Notes: generated from the letters alone by a model not told the origin. Positions 24,810 to 34,516 are shown, counted from the first letter of the stretch. The stretch: DNA of 64,000 nucleotides from JBHJGM01 sp964405825 (GCA_964405825.1 CAYOPI010000001.1:1-64000); one strand, 5' to 3'. Made by a program: numbers and translations.

Positions 24810-26237
24810 TCAGGTGGCCGGGGCGTCGATACCGCCCTTTTGGTAGAAGCTGTTGATCTTGTCGGCAACGTCCTTGAAGGCGATGTCGTTGGCGTAGATC
24901 AGCTTGTACTCGTTGATCGCTTCCTTGTCCTTGCCCTGTGCCTCGAAAACGCTGCCCAGTTCGTAGATGATCTGCTTTTTGGTGTCGTTCATCAACGGCA
25001 CGTCGTTCTTGGCTTCGGCGAGGGTTTCGGCGGCCAGGTCGTGGATGCCTTTGGCGGTAAAGGCGCGGCCCAGGTTGAGCATGGCGTCGATGCGCACCTT
25101 GGGGTTGTTGCGGGCGCGCTGCAGCTGCTCGATGGCCTGGTCGTTCTGGCCGTCTTCCAGCAGGAGGACGCCGTACTCGTAGCGGTAGCCGTAGTCGTTC
25201 GGGTACTTTTCCACGAGCTGGCCGGCATTGCGGAGGCGGAAGCCGTGCATGTCGTGCTCCTTCTCCTTGAGTTGCGCGGCGATTTCGGCGTTGTCCGGGT
25301 CGGCTTCGGCCTTGGCGCGAAACTCATCGAGGTCCTGCCGCAGGGCCATCAGCTCGAGTTCGTACTCGGAGCGCTCGAGGGTGGTGTCGCCGCGTCCAGA
25401 GGGCAGCTCGCGCGCCTTGCGGATGTAGGTCAGGGCGTCGTGAGGCAGGTGCAGCCGCTTGTAGAAGCCGGCGACGTCGCGGTAAAGATTGATGTTCTCG
25501 GGCTCCTCCTGGATGCGCTGAAGGTTACGCTCGATGAGGCGGCGCAGCGACTCCTCGTCGTGCACGGCGCGGTTGGCCTCCTCGAGTTCGACGGCTTCAT
25601 CGGCGCTCTTGAGGCCCTTGCGGTAGTCGCCTTCCTCTTCCATGCGGCCCTTCTTCATGCCGATGGCCACGGAGGCGCGGCGGATCAGCTCCTGGGCTTT
25701 TTCGTTGGCAGGGTTGGTCGCCAGCATTTCCTGGCAAAGCTCGACGGAGCGCTCCGGGTCCTCGGCCTTGAGCAAGGCATTGCCGAGGTTGATCTTCAGC
25801 TCGGTGTCATCGGGGGCAACCTGGGAAGCCGAATCCCAGGCAAGGACGGCGGTCCGCCACAGCTCGGCGTGTTCGGCGGCCATGGCAAGGGTCCGCAACG
25901 CCGGGACGCTGCCGGGGTTCTGGTTGAGCATCTGCTCGGCCTGGCTCATGACCGCCAGCGGGTCCTTCTCGATCTGCTTCTGCGCCTTCATTGAGAAAGG
26001 CGCGGCGGTGACCTTGTTGAGGAATCGGCTCAGGCCCTTAGTGGACTTGCTGCCCATCTTTTTGATCCGGGCCTTGTGCAGGACCTCGCGCACCTCCACG
26101 CACTCGGGGTGGCGGCTGAGGATGTCCATGCAGATATCGATGGCATACTGGGTGTTGCCCCGGTCCAGTGCCTGACGGGCGTTCTGCACCTGCTTTTGCA
26201 GGCGGGGGTCCAATTCAGATAGCGGTTGCTCAGGCAT
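24810..26237 (-). CDS. Tetratricopeptide-repeat protein
   Basis: A 475-residue soluble protein built of TPR-like helical pairs: NARQALDRGNTQYAIDICMD near the N-terminus, a central set (NLGNALLKAEDPERSVELC), and C-terminal repeats (EYGVLLLEDGQNDQAIEQLQ; ELGSVFEAQGKDKEAINEYK). There is no signal peptide. A charged segment at ~200-235 interrupts the repeats. It is probably a protein-interaction scaffold; the partner is not evident from the neighbours, which are glmM downstream and a small exported protein. Confidence 0.8.
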   Translation of the reverse strand: MPEQPLSELDPRLQKQVQNARQALDRGNTQYAIDICMDILSRHPECVEVREVLHKARIKKMGSKSTKGLSRFLNKVTAAPFSMKAQKQIEKDPLAVMSQAEQMLNQNPGSVPALRTLAMAAEHAELWRTAVLAWDSASQVAPDDTELKINLGNALLKAEDPERSVELCQEMLATNPANEKAQELIRRASVAIGMKKGRMEEEGDYRKGLKSADEAVELEEANRAVHDEESLRRLIERNLQRIQEEPENINLYRDVAGFYKRLHLPHDALTYIRKARELPSGRGDTTLERSEYELELMALRQDLDEFRAKAEADPDNAEIAAQLKEKEHDMHGFRLRNAGQLVEKYPNDYGYRYEYGVLLLEDGQNDQAIEQLQRARNNPKVRIDAMLNLGRAFTAKGIHDLAAETLAEAKNDVPLMNDTKKQIIYELGSVFEAQGKDKEAINEYKLIYANDIAFKDVADKINSFYQKGGIDAPAT

Positions 26238-26415
26238 TGAACATCAAGGTTTAAGCAAAGACGAAAGGGAAGCAAGCAGCGAGTGGCCATGCCTGCAAGG
26301 CCCGCCTCCGAGGGGTGGGAAACGGCCCGAATTGTCCACACGCGCCCGGCGCTTGAAAAGCCTTTTTCGTAGCGGGAAGGCGGATCGGCGTGGTTTGGCG
26401 CGTTGCCGGTGATTC

Positions 26416-27780
26416 TCAGGAATCGGTGGCGGGCTGGCATTCGAGCGACTCGCGCGCGGCCTGCTCAAGCCGGTCAAGGGCAGCGTCCAGGATGGAGTCG
26501 TCCGGCCCCTCGACGAGAAAGCGCAGCTTGCGTTCGGTGCCGGAGTAACGCAGGAGCACCCGCCCCGCACCCGCGAGGAGCGTCTCCACCTCGCGGCGGG
26601 CCTGCTGAAGTTCATCGAGCGACTCCAGGGGCTTTTTTTCGGCGACCTGAAGGTTGCGTGTGCGCTGGGGGAAGAGGGTGATCTCGCGGCGCAGGTCGGC
26701 CAGGGGTCGCTGGGTGCGCAGGAGGATCTCCAGCAGGCGGACGGCGGTGAGCAGGCCGTCGCCGGTGCTGGCGTCGTCAAGCAAAACGAAGTGCCCGGAG
26801 GACTCGCCGCCGAGGTTGGCCCCGCAGTTGAGCATGCGCACGAGCACGTTGCGGTCGCCCACGTCGACGCGTTCGAAGCGTATGCCCGCATCGGCGAGGC
26901 TCTTTTCCAGTCCGGCGTTGCTCTGGATGGTAGCGATGACGGTGCGTTCCCTGAGCTGGCCGCGCCGGAGCAGGTCCAGGGCGAGAATGCCGAGGACCTC
27001 GTCGCCCGCCAGCACTTCGCCGGCCTCGTCGCAGAAGACCACGCGGTCGCCGTCGCCATCGAAGGCAATGCCCAGGCGCGCGCGGGTGTCGCGGACGGCA
27101 CGGCTGAGCCGTTCGGGATACTCACTGCCGCAGCCCTCGTTGATGTTGCGGCCATCGGGCAGGTGCCCGAGGAGGACCTGCTCGGCACCCAGATGCTCGA
27201 AGACCTGCGGGGCGGCGTGACTGGTGGCACCGTTGGCCGTGTCGACGACGAGCTTCCAGCCGCGCAGGCAGCCTTCGTCCAGAAGCGCGCGCAGGTTGTT
27301 GACGTAAAAACCCACGCCCTCGTTCTCGGTTCCGAGCACCTCGGTTTCCAGCGGCGCGAGCGGTGCCTGGGCCTCGAGGAAAGCCTCGATCTCGGCTTCG
27401 GCGCCAACCTCGAACTTCATCCCGCGGTTGTTGAAGAGCTTGAAGCCGTTGTCGCTGGCCGGGTTGTGCGAGGCGGTGATGACCACGCCGAGGTCGGCCT
27501 GCAGGTTGCGGACGGTGCGCGAGACCGCCGGGGTCGGCGCGACTTCGAGGCGGTAGACGTTGACCCCGCTGTGGCAGAGGCCCTCGGCAATCGCGCGCTG
27601 CAGCATCACCCCGGACTCGCGCGTGTCGCGGGCGATGACGACCGAGTGCGGCTTGTTGGGGATGTGCTTCTTCAGGAAGGCTCCGAGCGCGCCGCCGAAG
27701 CGCCGGGCGAAGTCCGGGTTCATCCGGTCGCCGCCGACCGGGCCGCGAATGCCATCGGTGCCGAAGTGCTGGAGGGTCAT
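26416..27780 (-). CDS. glmM: Phosphoglucosamine mutase GlmM
   Basis: A 454-residue enzyme converting glucosamine-6-phosphate to glucosamine-1-phosphate for UDP-GlcNAc, peptidoglycan and lipopolysaccharide synthesis. ATG 27780 gives the standard start LQHFGTDGIRGPVGG; a longer open frame upstream lies inside trpD. The active-site serine loop is VVITASHNPASDNGFKLF, the metal-binding loop is DGDGDRVVF, the sugar-binding GESSGHFVL follows, and the C-terminal phosphate-binding RYSGTERKLR is present. It overlaps trpD by 4 bp and is probably co-transcribed with it. Confidence 0.95.
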   Translation of the reverse strand: MTLQHFGTDGIRGPVGGDRMNPDFARRFGGALGAFLKKHIPNKPHSVVIARDTRESGVMLQRAIAEGLCHSGVNVYRLEVAPTPAVSRTVRNLQADLGVVITASHNPASDNGFKLFNNRGMKFEVGAEAEIEAFLEAQAPLAPLETEVLGTENEGVGFYVNNLRALLDEGCLRGWKLVVDTANGATSHAAPQVFEHLGAEQVLLGHLPDGRNINEGCGSEYPERLSRAVRDTRARLGIAFDGDGDRVVFCDEAGEVLAGDEVLGILALDLLRRGQLRERTVIATIQSNAGLEKSLADAGIRFERVDVGDRNVLVRMLNCGANLGGESSGHFVLLDDASTGDGLLTAVRLLEILLRTQRPLADLRREITLFPQRTRNLQVAEKKPLESLDELQQARREVETLLAGAGRVLLRYSGTERKLRFLVEGPDDSILDAALDRLEQAARESLECQPATDS

Positions 27781-28823
27781 TGAGCGTAAAATCGCTGAGC
27801 CTGATCGAGCCACTCCCCCACGGAGCCGTTTTCGAGCAAATCGCTCGCCAGGGCAACCCCCTTGTCCAGCGACGTGACTTTTCCGGCGACCCAGAAGGCC
27901 GCGCCGACGTTGAGCTGAATGGTCTGGGTGAGCCCGCGGGGTGCCTCGCCTCGGAGAACGCGCTGAAGCAGGGCGAGGTTCTCCTCGAGCGTGCCGCCGG
28001 CCAAATCGGCTTCGGCACACGGTTGCAGGCCGGCGTCTTCGGCGGACCAGAGGCCGTCGAGGTCACGCATCCGCCCCACCCCGCGCACCCGGTTGGGGCC
28101 CGCGCAGGTCAACTCGTCGTAGACGTGCGACCCACCGCCCCGGCAGTGCACGACCAGGCCCGAGGTCAGCCCCAGCGTCTCGAGGACCTCGGCCAGAGGC
28201 GAGACCCACTCCTCGGCAAAGACACCCATCAAAAGGGCGCCCGGCCTTGCGGGATTGATCAGGGGCCCCAGCAGGTTGAAGATCGTGCGGCGGCCCTCGG
28301 CGGCCAAGGCCTTGCGCACGGGACCGACCGCCTTGAAAGCCGGGTGGAAAGCCTGCGCAAACAAGAAGGCAAAGCCCGTGCCTTCGACCGAGCGGCGCAA
28401 AGCAGCGGGGTCACCGCCCAGCGGAATGCCAAGGGCTTCCAGCAGGTCGGCGCTGCCGCATTTGGAGGTGGCCGCGCGGTTGCCGTGCTTGAGGACAGTC
28501 AGGCCGCCCGCAGCCAGAACAAAGGCGCTGAAGGTCGAGATGTTGAAGGTGCTGGAGCGGTCGCCGCCCGTGCCCACGATGTCCACCGCGGCGGGGGCAA
28601 ACTCGGCCAGCTGCGGGTCGAGGGCGCGCTCGCGGAAGAAGTGGGCAAAGGCAGCCACCTCGGCGGGCTGCTCGCCCTTGTCGGCCAGCGCCAGGAGGAA
28701 GGCGCGCTTGGCCTCGACCGGGGCGGCCTCGTCAGCCATCCAGGCGGCTGCGTCGGCGGCCTGTTCGGGGGTAAGGTCACTCCCGTCGGCGGCGGTCCGG
28801 GTCAGCGATTCAAGCGTGTGCAT
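27777..28823 (-). CDS. trpD: Anthranilate phosphoribosyltransferase TrpD
   Basis: A 348-residue enzyme that transfers phosphoribose from PRPP to anthranilate in tryptophan synthesis. Landmarks are DIVGTGGDRSSTFNIST (the PRPP-binding GTGGD loop), KHGNRAATSKCGSADLLEAL, and FNLLGPLINPARP. Other trp genes are absent from the window, so tryptophan genes are probably dispersed here. Since the window also holds a chorismate-lyase-like gene, two chorismate-consuming branches are represented. Confidence 0.95.
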   Translation of the reverse strand: MHTLESLTRTAADGSDLTPEQAADAAAWMADEAAPVEAKRAFLLALADKGEQPAEVAAFAHFFRERALDPQLAEFAPAAVDIVGTGGDRSSTFNISTFSAFVLAAGGLTVLKHGNRAATSKCGSADLLEALGIPLGGDPAALRRSVEGTGFAFLFAQAFHPAFKAVGPVRKALAAEGRRTIFNLLGPLINPARPGALLMGVFAEEWVSPLAEVLETLGLTSGLVVHCRGGGSHVYDELTCAGPNRVRGVGRMRDLDGLWSAEDAGLQPCAEADLAGGTLEENLALLQRVLRGEAPRGLTQTIQLNVGAAFWVAGKVTSLDKGVALASDLLENGSVGEWLDQAQRFYAQ

Positions 28824-28878
28824 CGATCCCCGACCCTTGCACCGCAGCGAGGCGGCTCAAGTCTAAACGGGCGGGGGC

Positions 28879-29613
28879 TCAGGCAGACCGTGTCGAGGCC
28901 GGCGGCGATTCGGCCCGCTGCCAGAGGGCTTCGACCCGCTCCAGATCGCCGTCGTAGACCTGCTTGCCTTCCTTGCCCGCGTAGTGAATCAGGTGGGCCT
29001 CCAGGCGGCGGTCCGGATGGTGCCAGTCGTCGAAAACGGGCAGGAAGTTGAACGCCGGTGCCAACCACTGAAGGGGGACGTCCTGTTGGCGCGCGCGCAA
29101 GTTGAGGGTGGTCTGTTCGGCCCAGCGACCGCCGATCAGCCGCGAGCGCTCGAGGCGGACAAGCTCGCGGTGCTCACTGGAGAAGATCATCACGCCCGAG
29201 TTGAAGTAGCGTTCGGTCCAGGCGGGCGTGGGTTGGCGTTCGAGGGCGCGGGTACGTTCCTGAGCGCGCTTCCAGGCCAGCGGCCCGACTTCTTCATCAA
29301 CGCAACCGAAGTGGGTGGGCGGCACGACCTCGAAGAGATTCGGCTGGCCCGGGGTGGGCAGGATGACGCAGTCGAGGAAGCAGACACCGCGGAAATGCCC
29401 GAGGAGATCGTGGACCTGGAACTTCTCGAACTGAATCCGCCGCACCGCCCGGCGAATCGGCAGCCAGCGCCACTTGCGTTGATCGATAATCCGCAGGTCC
29501 CAGCCAAAGCGGTCGCAGAGGCGGCGGAAATACTGCCGGGCCGGCTCGAAGTAGGCAGCCTGCCCGATTTGCAGCGTGACAAGGGCGCAATCGGCAACGG
29601 CGGGCATGATCAC
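28879..29613 (-). CDS. GT8-like nucleotide-sugar glycosyltransferase with altered DxD site
   Basis: A 244-residue GT-A fold protein. It starts with the strand ALVTLQIGQAAYFE and has the family blocks RIQFEKFQVHDLLGHFRGVCF, YFNSGVMIFSS, and LIHYAGKEGK, as in GT8-like transferases. Where related proteins have D-x-D for metal and nucleotide-sugar binding (LDCDV-type), this one reads FLDCVILPTPG, so the second Asp is missing. Either a neighbouring residue substitutes or the protein no longer needs the metal. It lies 33 bp after the alpha-oxoamine synthase gene on the same strand, which may give a lipid or envelope context. Confidence 0.6.
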   Translation of the reverse strand: MIMPAVADCALVTLQIGQAAYFEPARQYFRRLCDRFGWDLRIIDQRKWRWLPIRRAVRRIQFEKFQVHDLLGHFRGVCFLDCVILPTPGQPNLFEVVPPTHFGCVDEEVGPLAWKRAQERTRALERQPTPAWTERYFNSGVMIFSSEHRELVRLERSRLIGGRWAEQTTLNLRARQQDVPLQWLAPAFNFLPVFDDWHHPDRRLEAHLIHYAGKEGKQVYDGDLERVEALWQRAESPPASTRSA

Positions 29614-29646
29614 GGGCGCGGAGCAGTCGCGCGGGGCAAAGCGCAG

Positions 29647-30840
29647 CTAGAGCCGCCGGGAGGCCTGCGCCATCGCGTCGAGGATGCGCTCGAGGTCCTC
29701 GCGGGTGTGCCGGGCGGAGACGGCCGTGCGCACGAGGTCCTTGCCCGGGGGCACCGCCGGAGCGATCGACATGACCGTGAAGATGCCCAGGTCCATCAGC
29801 TTCTGCCAGAAACGGTAGGCGCGTTCCTTGGAGCCGAGCACGATCGGGACGGCCGGGGTCTGGCTGCCCCAGGTGTCCAGGCCAAGGGCTTCCAGGCCCT
29901 GCTTGTAGAAGCGGGTGTTCTCCCAGAGGCGCGCCAGGTGCTCGGGCTCGCGCTGCAGGATCGAGAGCGCCTCCATCGCGCAGAAGGCCTGGCTGGGCGA
30001 AATCGCCGCGCTGAAAATGGTCTGCTTGGAATAGGTGCGCAGGTAGTCGATAATCGACTGTGAGCCGGCCACGTAACCCCCGGTGCTCGAAAGGGACTTC
30101 GAGAGGCTGCCGCAGATGAGGTCGATGTCGTCAACGGCGTCGAAGTGCGCGGCGGTGCCCCGGCCCTCGCCCAGGACGCCAAAGCCGTGGGCGTCGTCCA
30201 TGACCATGAAGCAGTTCTGCTCGCGGGTGACTTCAAGGATTTGCGGAAGCGGGGCCACGTGCCCTTCCATGGAGTAGACGCCTTCGAAGATGAGGATCTT
30301 CGGCGTTTCGTGGTCCTCGAAGGAGAGCACCTCGGCCAGGTCCTGGGCGCTGTTGTGGCTGAAGCGCTCGACGCGGGCCTGGGTCAGCCCGATGCCGGAC
30401 CAGAGGGATGAGTGCACGTTCTTGTCGACCAGAACAACGTCGCCCTTCTGCGCAAAAGGCTGGATGGCCGACATGCACGAAAGGTAACCGGCGGCATGCA
30501 CGTGGCAGGCCTCCTTGCCGAGAAAGGCGGCGAGCTTTTCCTCGAGTTCCTCGTGGTAGGCACGGCTACCGTTGGCCAGGCGGGCGCCGGTGGTGCTCGA
30601 GCCCCAGCGTTCGAGGGCGCGCTGGCCGGCGGCAATGACGCGGGGGTCAAAGCTCAGGCCCAGGTAGTCGTTGCTGGAAAGCAGGATCATCTCCTTGCCG
30701 TCCAGCCAGACGTGAGCGCCGTCCTGACGCTCGAAAGTGTGGTAGTAGGGCGCGTATTTCAGGCGCAGGCGGGTGGCCTCATCATCCTCGCACCGTTGGA
30801 CGATGGCGTTGGCGCTCTTGGAAAAGAACCGGATCAGCAT
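29647..30840 (-). CDS. PLP-dependent alpha-oxoamine synthase (Kbl/BioF/serine palmitoyltransferase family)
   Basis: A 397-residue enzyme that condenses an amino acid with an acyl-CoA. Family motifs are SSNDYLGLSFDP, SSTTGARLANGSRAYHEELE, FEGVYSMEGHVAPL, DDAHGFGVLG, and the PLP lysine in GSLSKSLSSTGGY. No adjacent bio genes support biotin synthesis, and no threonine dehydrogenase supports Kbl. The N-terminal KYAPYYHTFER recalls serine palmitoyltransferase-like members, so a sphingolipid-type long-chain base is possible. The choice among the three is not settled by sequence alone. Confidence 0.8.
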   Translation of the reverse strand: MLIRFFSKSANAIVQRCEDDEATRLRLKYAPYYHTFERQDGAHVWLDGKEMILLSSNDYLGLSFDPRVIAAGQRALERWGSSTTGARLANGSRAYHEELEEKLAAFLGKEACHVHAAGYLSCMSAIQPFAQKGDVVLVDKNVHSSLWSGIGLTQARVERFSHNSAQDLAEVLSFEDHETPKILIFEGVYSMEGHVAPLPQILEVTREQNCFMVMDDAHGFGVLGEGRGTAAHFDAVDDIDLICGSLSKSLSSTGGYVAGSQSIIDYLRTYSKQTIFSAAISPSQAFCAMEALSILQREPEHLARLWENTRFYKQGLEALGLDTWGSQTPAVPIVLGSKERAYRFWQKLMDLGIFTVMSIAPAVPPGKDLVRTAVSARHTREDLERILDAMAQASRRL

Positions 30841-31001
30841 TCCGCAAGGACTCGAGTCCTGGATCGCTCTCGCAAAGGATTCACGTGTAACGCTCCAAGT
30901 CCGGCGCTTCCTCTCGTGCCTGGCAGGACCTTGTCCCTCGTGGTCGCCTGCATCGGGTGAAGAAAGGAACCCTCGATAGCCGGATAGGGTTGAATCTTGT
31001 G

Positions 31002-33179
31002 ATGTTCATTTGCAGGCTTTCGCCGGTGCTGGCAATCCCTTTCCTCAAAAGGTTTGGCCGTCGGGGGCGTTGGATCGGGCTGGCGGGCGTGGCCCTGGCC
31101 GGGGCGCTCGTGCTGCTGGGCTGGCCGGGCAGTGACCCTCTGGCGTCGGCCCCGGTCGAGCAGCTGCGCACGGTCGAGGATCTGGGCCCCTGGCCCGAGC
31201 GCCTGCTGGACTCCCTTAACCTTGACCATCCCGGCCTCGAAGAAGCCCGCGCGGCGCACGAGCGCGGTCAGACCGCCGAAGCCTGCCGCCACGTGCTGCG
31301 GTACTTTCTTGATCGCCCGCGTCCCTTCATCGACGTCGACCCGCCTTTCCCCCATCGCAACACCGCTCTGGAGCTGGCCCAGGCCTACGTGCAGGAGGAC
31401 CGCGTGCTCCTGCAGAACAAGTGGGGGCCGATCGTTCGCACGCCGACGGGGCGCATCGACTGGGACGACCGCGGCCCGCGCAACGACCTGGAATGGACCT
31501 GGATGCTCAACCGCCAGGGGGTGATCCTCGCCCTGATCCGCGCTTACGAGTACACCGGCAACCTCGAGTACCTGCACGCGGCTGAAACCATGGTGATTGA
31601 CTGGATCACCAGCCATCCGGCGCCCCGCCTGCCGGATCTGTCCGGTCCATGGCGCGCGCTGGAAGCGGCCCGTCGGGTCGACGAAGCGTTCCGGCCCCTT
31701 CTGGTGCATCATCCGCACGCAGCCCCGCTGAGCGAGAGCGCCCACCTGCTGCTCCTGGCCAGCCTGCCCCAGCACGGGGACTACCTGGAGCGCTACCACG
31801 CCCTTGAAGGCAATCACCTGCTGACGGAGATGACCAAGCTCCTGCATCTGAGCCTGCTCTTCCCGGAGTTTCGGAACGCCCCGAGCTGGCGCGCCTACGC
31901 CCTGGACAAGCTCCACCGTGAGACCGAGGCCCAGGTCTATCCCGACGGCGCGCACAAGGAGCTGAGCAACCACTATCAGCGGGTGATCCTGCGCAATTAC
32001 CAGCGCCTGCACGACTTGCTGGTGCGCGCGGGCGAGACGGAGGAACTGGCCTGGTTTGTCCCCCGCATGGAAGCGATGTGGGACTACTATGGCTGGATGA
32101 CCAAGCCCGATGGCACCGGAGTGCTCAACAACGACTCCGACGAGGAACCCAACGCCCGCGTCCTGCTGGACGGGGTGCGGCAGTTCGGGCGCGAGGACTG
32201 GCTCTACCTGGCGACGGAGGGGCAGGAAGGTGCCCCGGCAAGCGGGCCGCGGTCGCGATTCTTCCCCTGGGCGGGCCACGCGGTCATGCGCGATGGCTGG
32301 GAGGCCTCGAGCCATTGGGCCTACCTCGACTTTGGCTTTCACGGCACCGACCACCAGCACGACGACCGTCTGCACCTTTCCCTCTCCGCCGGGGCGCCCC
32401 GGGGAATCGCACAGAACTTCCTGGTGGACAATGGCCGCTACACCTACCGACCCGGGCCGGATCGTGACTACTTTGCCGGTCCCCACGCGCACAACGTCAT
32501 CCTGCTCAACGGCGAAGGCACCGAGCAGCCGCCCCTGAAAGCACGGGAGACGATCCCGGCCATCGCCGAGGTTCACCAGGACCACGATTTCTTCCGCGCC
32601 GAGGCCAGCTATCCCCGCAAGGGGCGCCACGTGCGGGGGGTCTTCTACAAGCGCGGCGAGTACTGGCTGGTTCTGGACGGGTTGCAGGTCTACGGGCATC
32701 AGCACGCCGAGACCCTGTGGCATTTCGGGCCCGACATTGCGCTGGAGCGCCTTGATGGTGGGGTGCTGGCGACCGCGTCAGGCCGCTGGGCCGAGGGGGT
32801 CGCACTCTGGGTGGCACCGGCCCCGGACCCTTCATCAGACTGGGAGACGCACGTTGAAGACGGCTGGCATGCCTACGAGTACAATCGCAAGCTGCCGGCC
32901 CCCATGCTGCGCTACGAAACCTATCTGCGCGGCCCACGTACCGTCGCCTGGCTGTTCATGCCGACCTGGCCGGGTGGTCCGCAGCCGCCCGCCCTGCGGC
33001 GACTGGATGCGCCCGACGGCACCATTGCCGTTGAGCTGCGTTGGCCGGATGGCCGCACCGACCGCGTCGTCGCCCGGCTTTTCGGCCCGGCGCTTCCTGA
33101 CGAAGTTGCCGGCGTCCCGATCCGGGGCGACTACGGCTGGCAGCGCACGCCTGCCTTCCACGCGTCCGTCAGTGACTAG
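31002..33179 (+). CDS. Heparinase II/III family polysaccharide lyase-like protein
   Basis: A 725-residue exported protein from ATG 31002; an in-frame GTG at 30957 adds 15 residues. An N-terminal hydrophobic helix (IGLAGVALAGALVLLGW) precedes the helical toroid domain, whose signature is LPDLSGPWRALEAARRVDEA. Catalytic-region blocks are ALEGNHLLTEMTKLLHL (Asn/His) and DGAHKELSNHYQRVILRNYQ (Tyr). The C-terminal beta-sandwich begins with VMRDGWE and contains DFGFHGTDHQHDDRLHLSL. Family members cleave acidic polysaccharides such as heparan or alginate by beta-elimination; the substrate here is unknown. No sulfatase or transporter adjoins it. Confidence 0.85.
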   Translation: MFICRLSPVLAIPFLKRFGRRGRWIGLAGVALAGALVLLGWPGSDPLASAPVEQLRTVEDLGPWPERLLDSLNLDHPGLEEARAAHERGQTAEACRHVLRYFLDRPRPFIDVDPPFPHRNTALELAQAYVQEDRVLLQNKWGPIVRTPTGRIDWDDRGPRNDLEWTWMLNRQGVILALIRAYEYTGNLEYLHAAETMVIDWITSHPAPRLPDLSGPWRALEAARRVDEAFRPLLVHHPHAAPLSESAHLLLLASLPQHGDYLERYHALEGNHLLTEMTKLLHLSLLFPEFRNAPSWRAYALDKLHRETEAQVYPDGAHKELSNHYQRVILRNYQRLHDLLVRAGETEELAWFVPRMEAMWDYYGWMTKPDGTGVLNNDSDEEPNARVLLDGVRQFGREDWLYLATEGQEGAPASGPRSRFFPWAGHAVMRDGWEASSHWAYLDFGFHGTDHQHDDRLHLSLSAGAPRGIAQNFLVDNGRYTYRPGPDRDYFAGPHAHNVILLNGEGTEQPPLKARETIPAIAEVHQDHDFFRAEASYPRKGRHVRGVFYKRGEYWLVLDGLQVYGHQHAETLWHFGPDIALERLDGGVLATASGRWAEGVALWVAPAPDPSSDWETHVEDGWHAYEYNRKLPAPMLRYETYLRGPRTVAWLFMPTWPGGPQPPALRRLDAPDGTIAVELRWPDGRTDRVVARLFGPALPDEVAGVPIRGDYGWQRTPAFHASVSD

Positions 33180-33358
33180 TTCCTTCTGGGCTTGCGCAAC
33201 GTGGCGGCCTCTCAGGCGGTCCCTATCGCAAAAGGGACGCTGCGCTCCTGTTGTTGAGCGGCCGACAGCGGGCAAGCGCGTCCGGCGGCAGCAACAAGGC
33301 TCAGCCTCACGGCTCTTCTCAGGGGGTCGTGTGGTCGCCTGTGAGCGACCGAACTGCT

Positions 33359-34516
33359 TCAGGACTTCGCCTGGTCGACCATCTCGTAGAAGGCGTCGAA
33401 GAGCGGGTCGGCGTCGTTGGGACCGGGCGCGGCTTCGGGATGGTACTGCACCGAGAAGACCGGCAGATCGGCCAGACGCAGGCCCTCGACGGTCTGGTCG
33501 TTGAGGTTCAACTCGGTGACAACGGCGCCCTTCTTGCGCAGTTCATCCGCGGTGGAGGCAAAGCCGTGGTTCTGCGAGGTGATGGAGACGCGGCCGGTCT
33601 CCAAGTTTTTCACCGGCTGGTTACCGCCGCGATGCCCGAACTTCAGCTTGAAGGTTTCCGCGCCCAGAGCGTGCGTCAAAATCTGGTGACCCAGACAGAT
33701 GCCGAAGCTCGGGTACTCCTGAATCAGCGCTTTGGCGGCCTGGTGGGCATACTGCAGGGGAGCCGGGTCGCCGGGCCCGTTTGAGAAGAAGACGGCGTCG
33801 GGGCCGAGGGCGCGGACGTCCGCGGCAGGCGTCTGGGCCGGCACCACCGTGACGTCGAAGCCATGCCAGGCGAGCTTGCGGAAGATCGAGCGTTTGGCGC
33901 CGAAATCGTAGGCGGCGACCTTGAAGCGCCGGGGGCGATCCGGGGCGTCCTTGAGCTTGGTGCCGGGCACAGTGAAAGGTCCGCGCTCGTCCTCGCGCGG
34001 TGTAAAGGCATACGGGGCCTTTGCCGTGACGTGCTGGACGTTGTCCACGCCGACCAGGCCGGACCAGTTACGGGCGCGGTCAACGGCTTCGTCGGGTGAG
34101 ACGGCGGGGTCGGTGCTGAGGCAGGCCTTCAAGGCACCCTGGACGCGCAGTCGCTTGGTCAGGGCACGGGTGTCGATGCCCTCCAGACCGGGGATGCCGT
34201 GGCGGTGGAGGTAGCTGCCCAGATCCTCCACGCTGCGCCAATTGCTGGTGACCGGGCTGAGCTCGCGGATGACGAAGCCGGCCACCCTGGGCCCGTCGGA
34301 CTCCTCGTCGGCCGCGTTGATCCCGTAGTTGCCGATCATCGTCGCGGTCATCGTGACGATCTGGGCGTAGTAGGAGGGATCGGTGAGGATTTCCTGGTAG
34401 CCGGTCAGGCTGGTGTTGAAGCAGGCCTCGCCGACCACGCTGGTCTCGGCCCCAAATCCGTAGCCCCTGAAAACGATGCCGTCTTCCAATGCCAGAATGC
34501 CTCGCTGCTTTGCCAT
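33359..34516 (-). CDS. carA: Carbamoyl-phosphate synthase small chain CarA
   Basis: The glutaminase subunit (385 residues from ATG 34516, MAKQRGILALEDG; a start at 34534 adds six residues). The class I amidotransferase nucleophile is the Cys in SFGICLGHQIL, with the oxyanion strand VFFSNGPGDP and the C-terminal His-Glu in FSVQYHPEAAPGP. It supplies ammonia to CarB for carbamoyl phosphate in arginine and pyrimidine synthesis. carB is not in the window. The gene lies 39-46 bp downstream of the arsR-like gene on the same strand, and a shared transcript is possible though functionally unexpected. Confidence 0.94.
   Translation of the reverse strand: MAKQRGILALEDGIVFRGYGFGAETSVVGEACFNTSLTGYQEILTDPSYYAQIVTMTATMIGNYGINAADEESDGPRVAGFVIRELSPVTSNWRSVEDLGSYLHRHGIPGLEGIDTRALTKRLRVQGALKACLSTDPAVSPDEAVDRARNWSGLVGVDNVQHVTAKAPYAFTPREDERGPFTVPGTKLKDAPDRPRRFKVAAYDFGAKRSIFRKLAWHGFDVTVVPAQTPAADVRALGPDAVFFSNGPGDPAPLQYAHQAAKALIQEYPSFGICLGHQILTHALGAETFKLKFGHRGGNQPVKNLETGRVSITSQNHGFASTADELRKKGAVVTELNLNDQTVEGLRLADLPVFSVQYHPEAAPGPNDADPLFDAFYEMVDQAKS

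Noticed and set aside
30834..32723. 629-codon minus-strand frame opposite the heparinase-like gene
   Set aside because: Composition is that of a shadow frame and the sense strand encodes a clear heparinase II/III protein.
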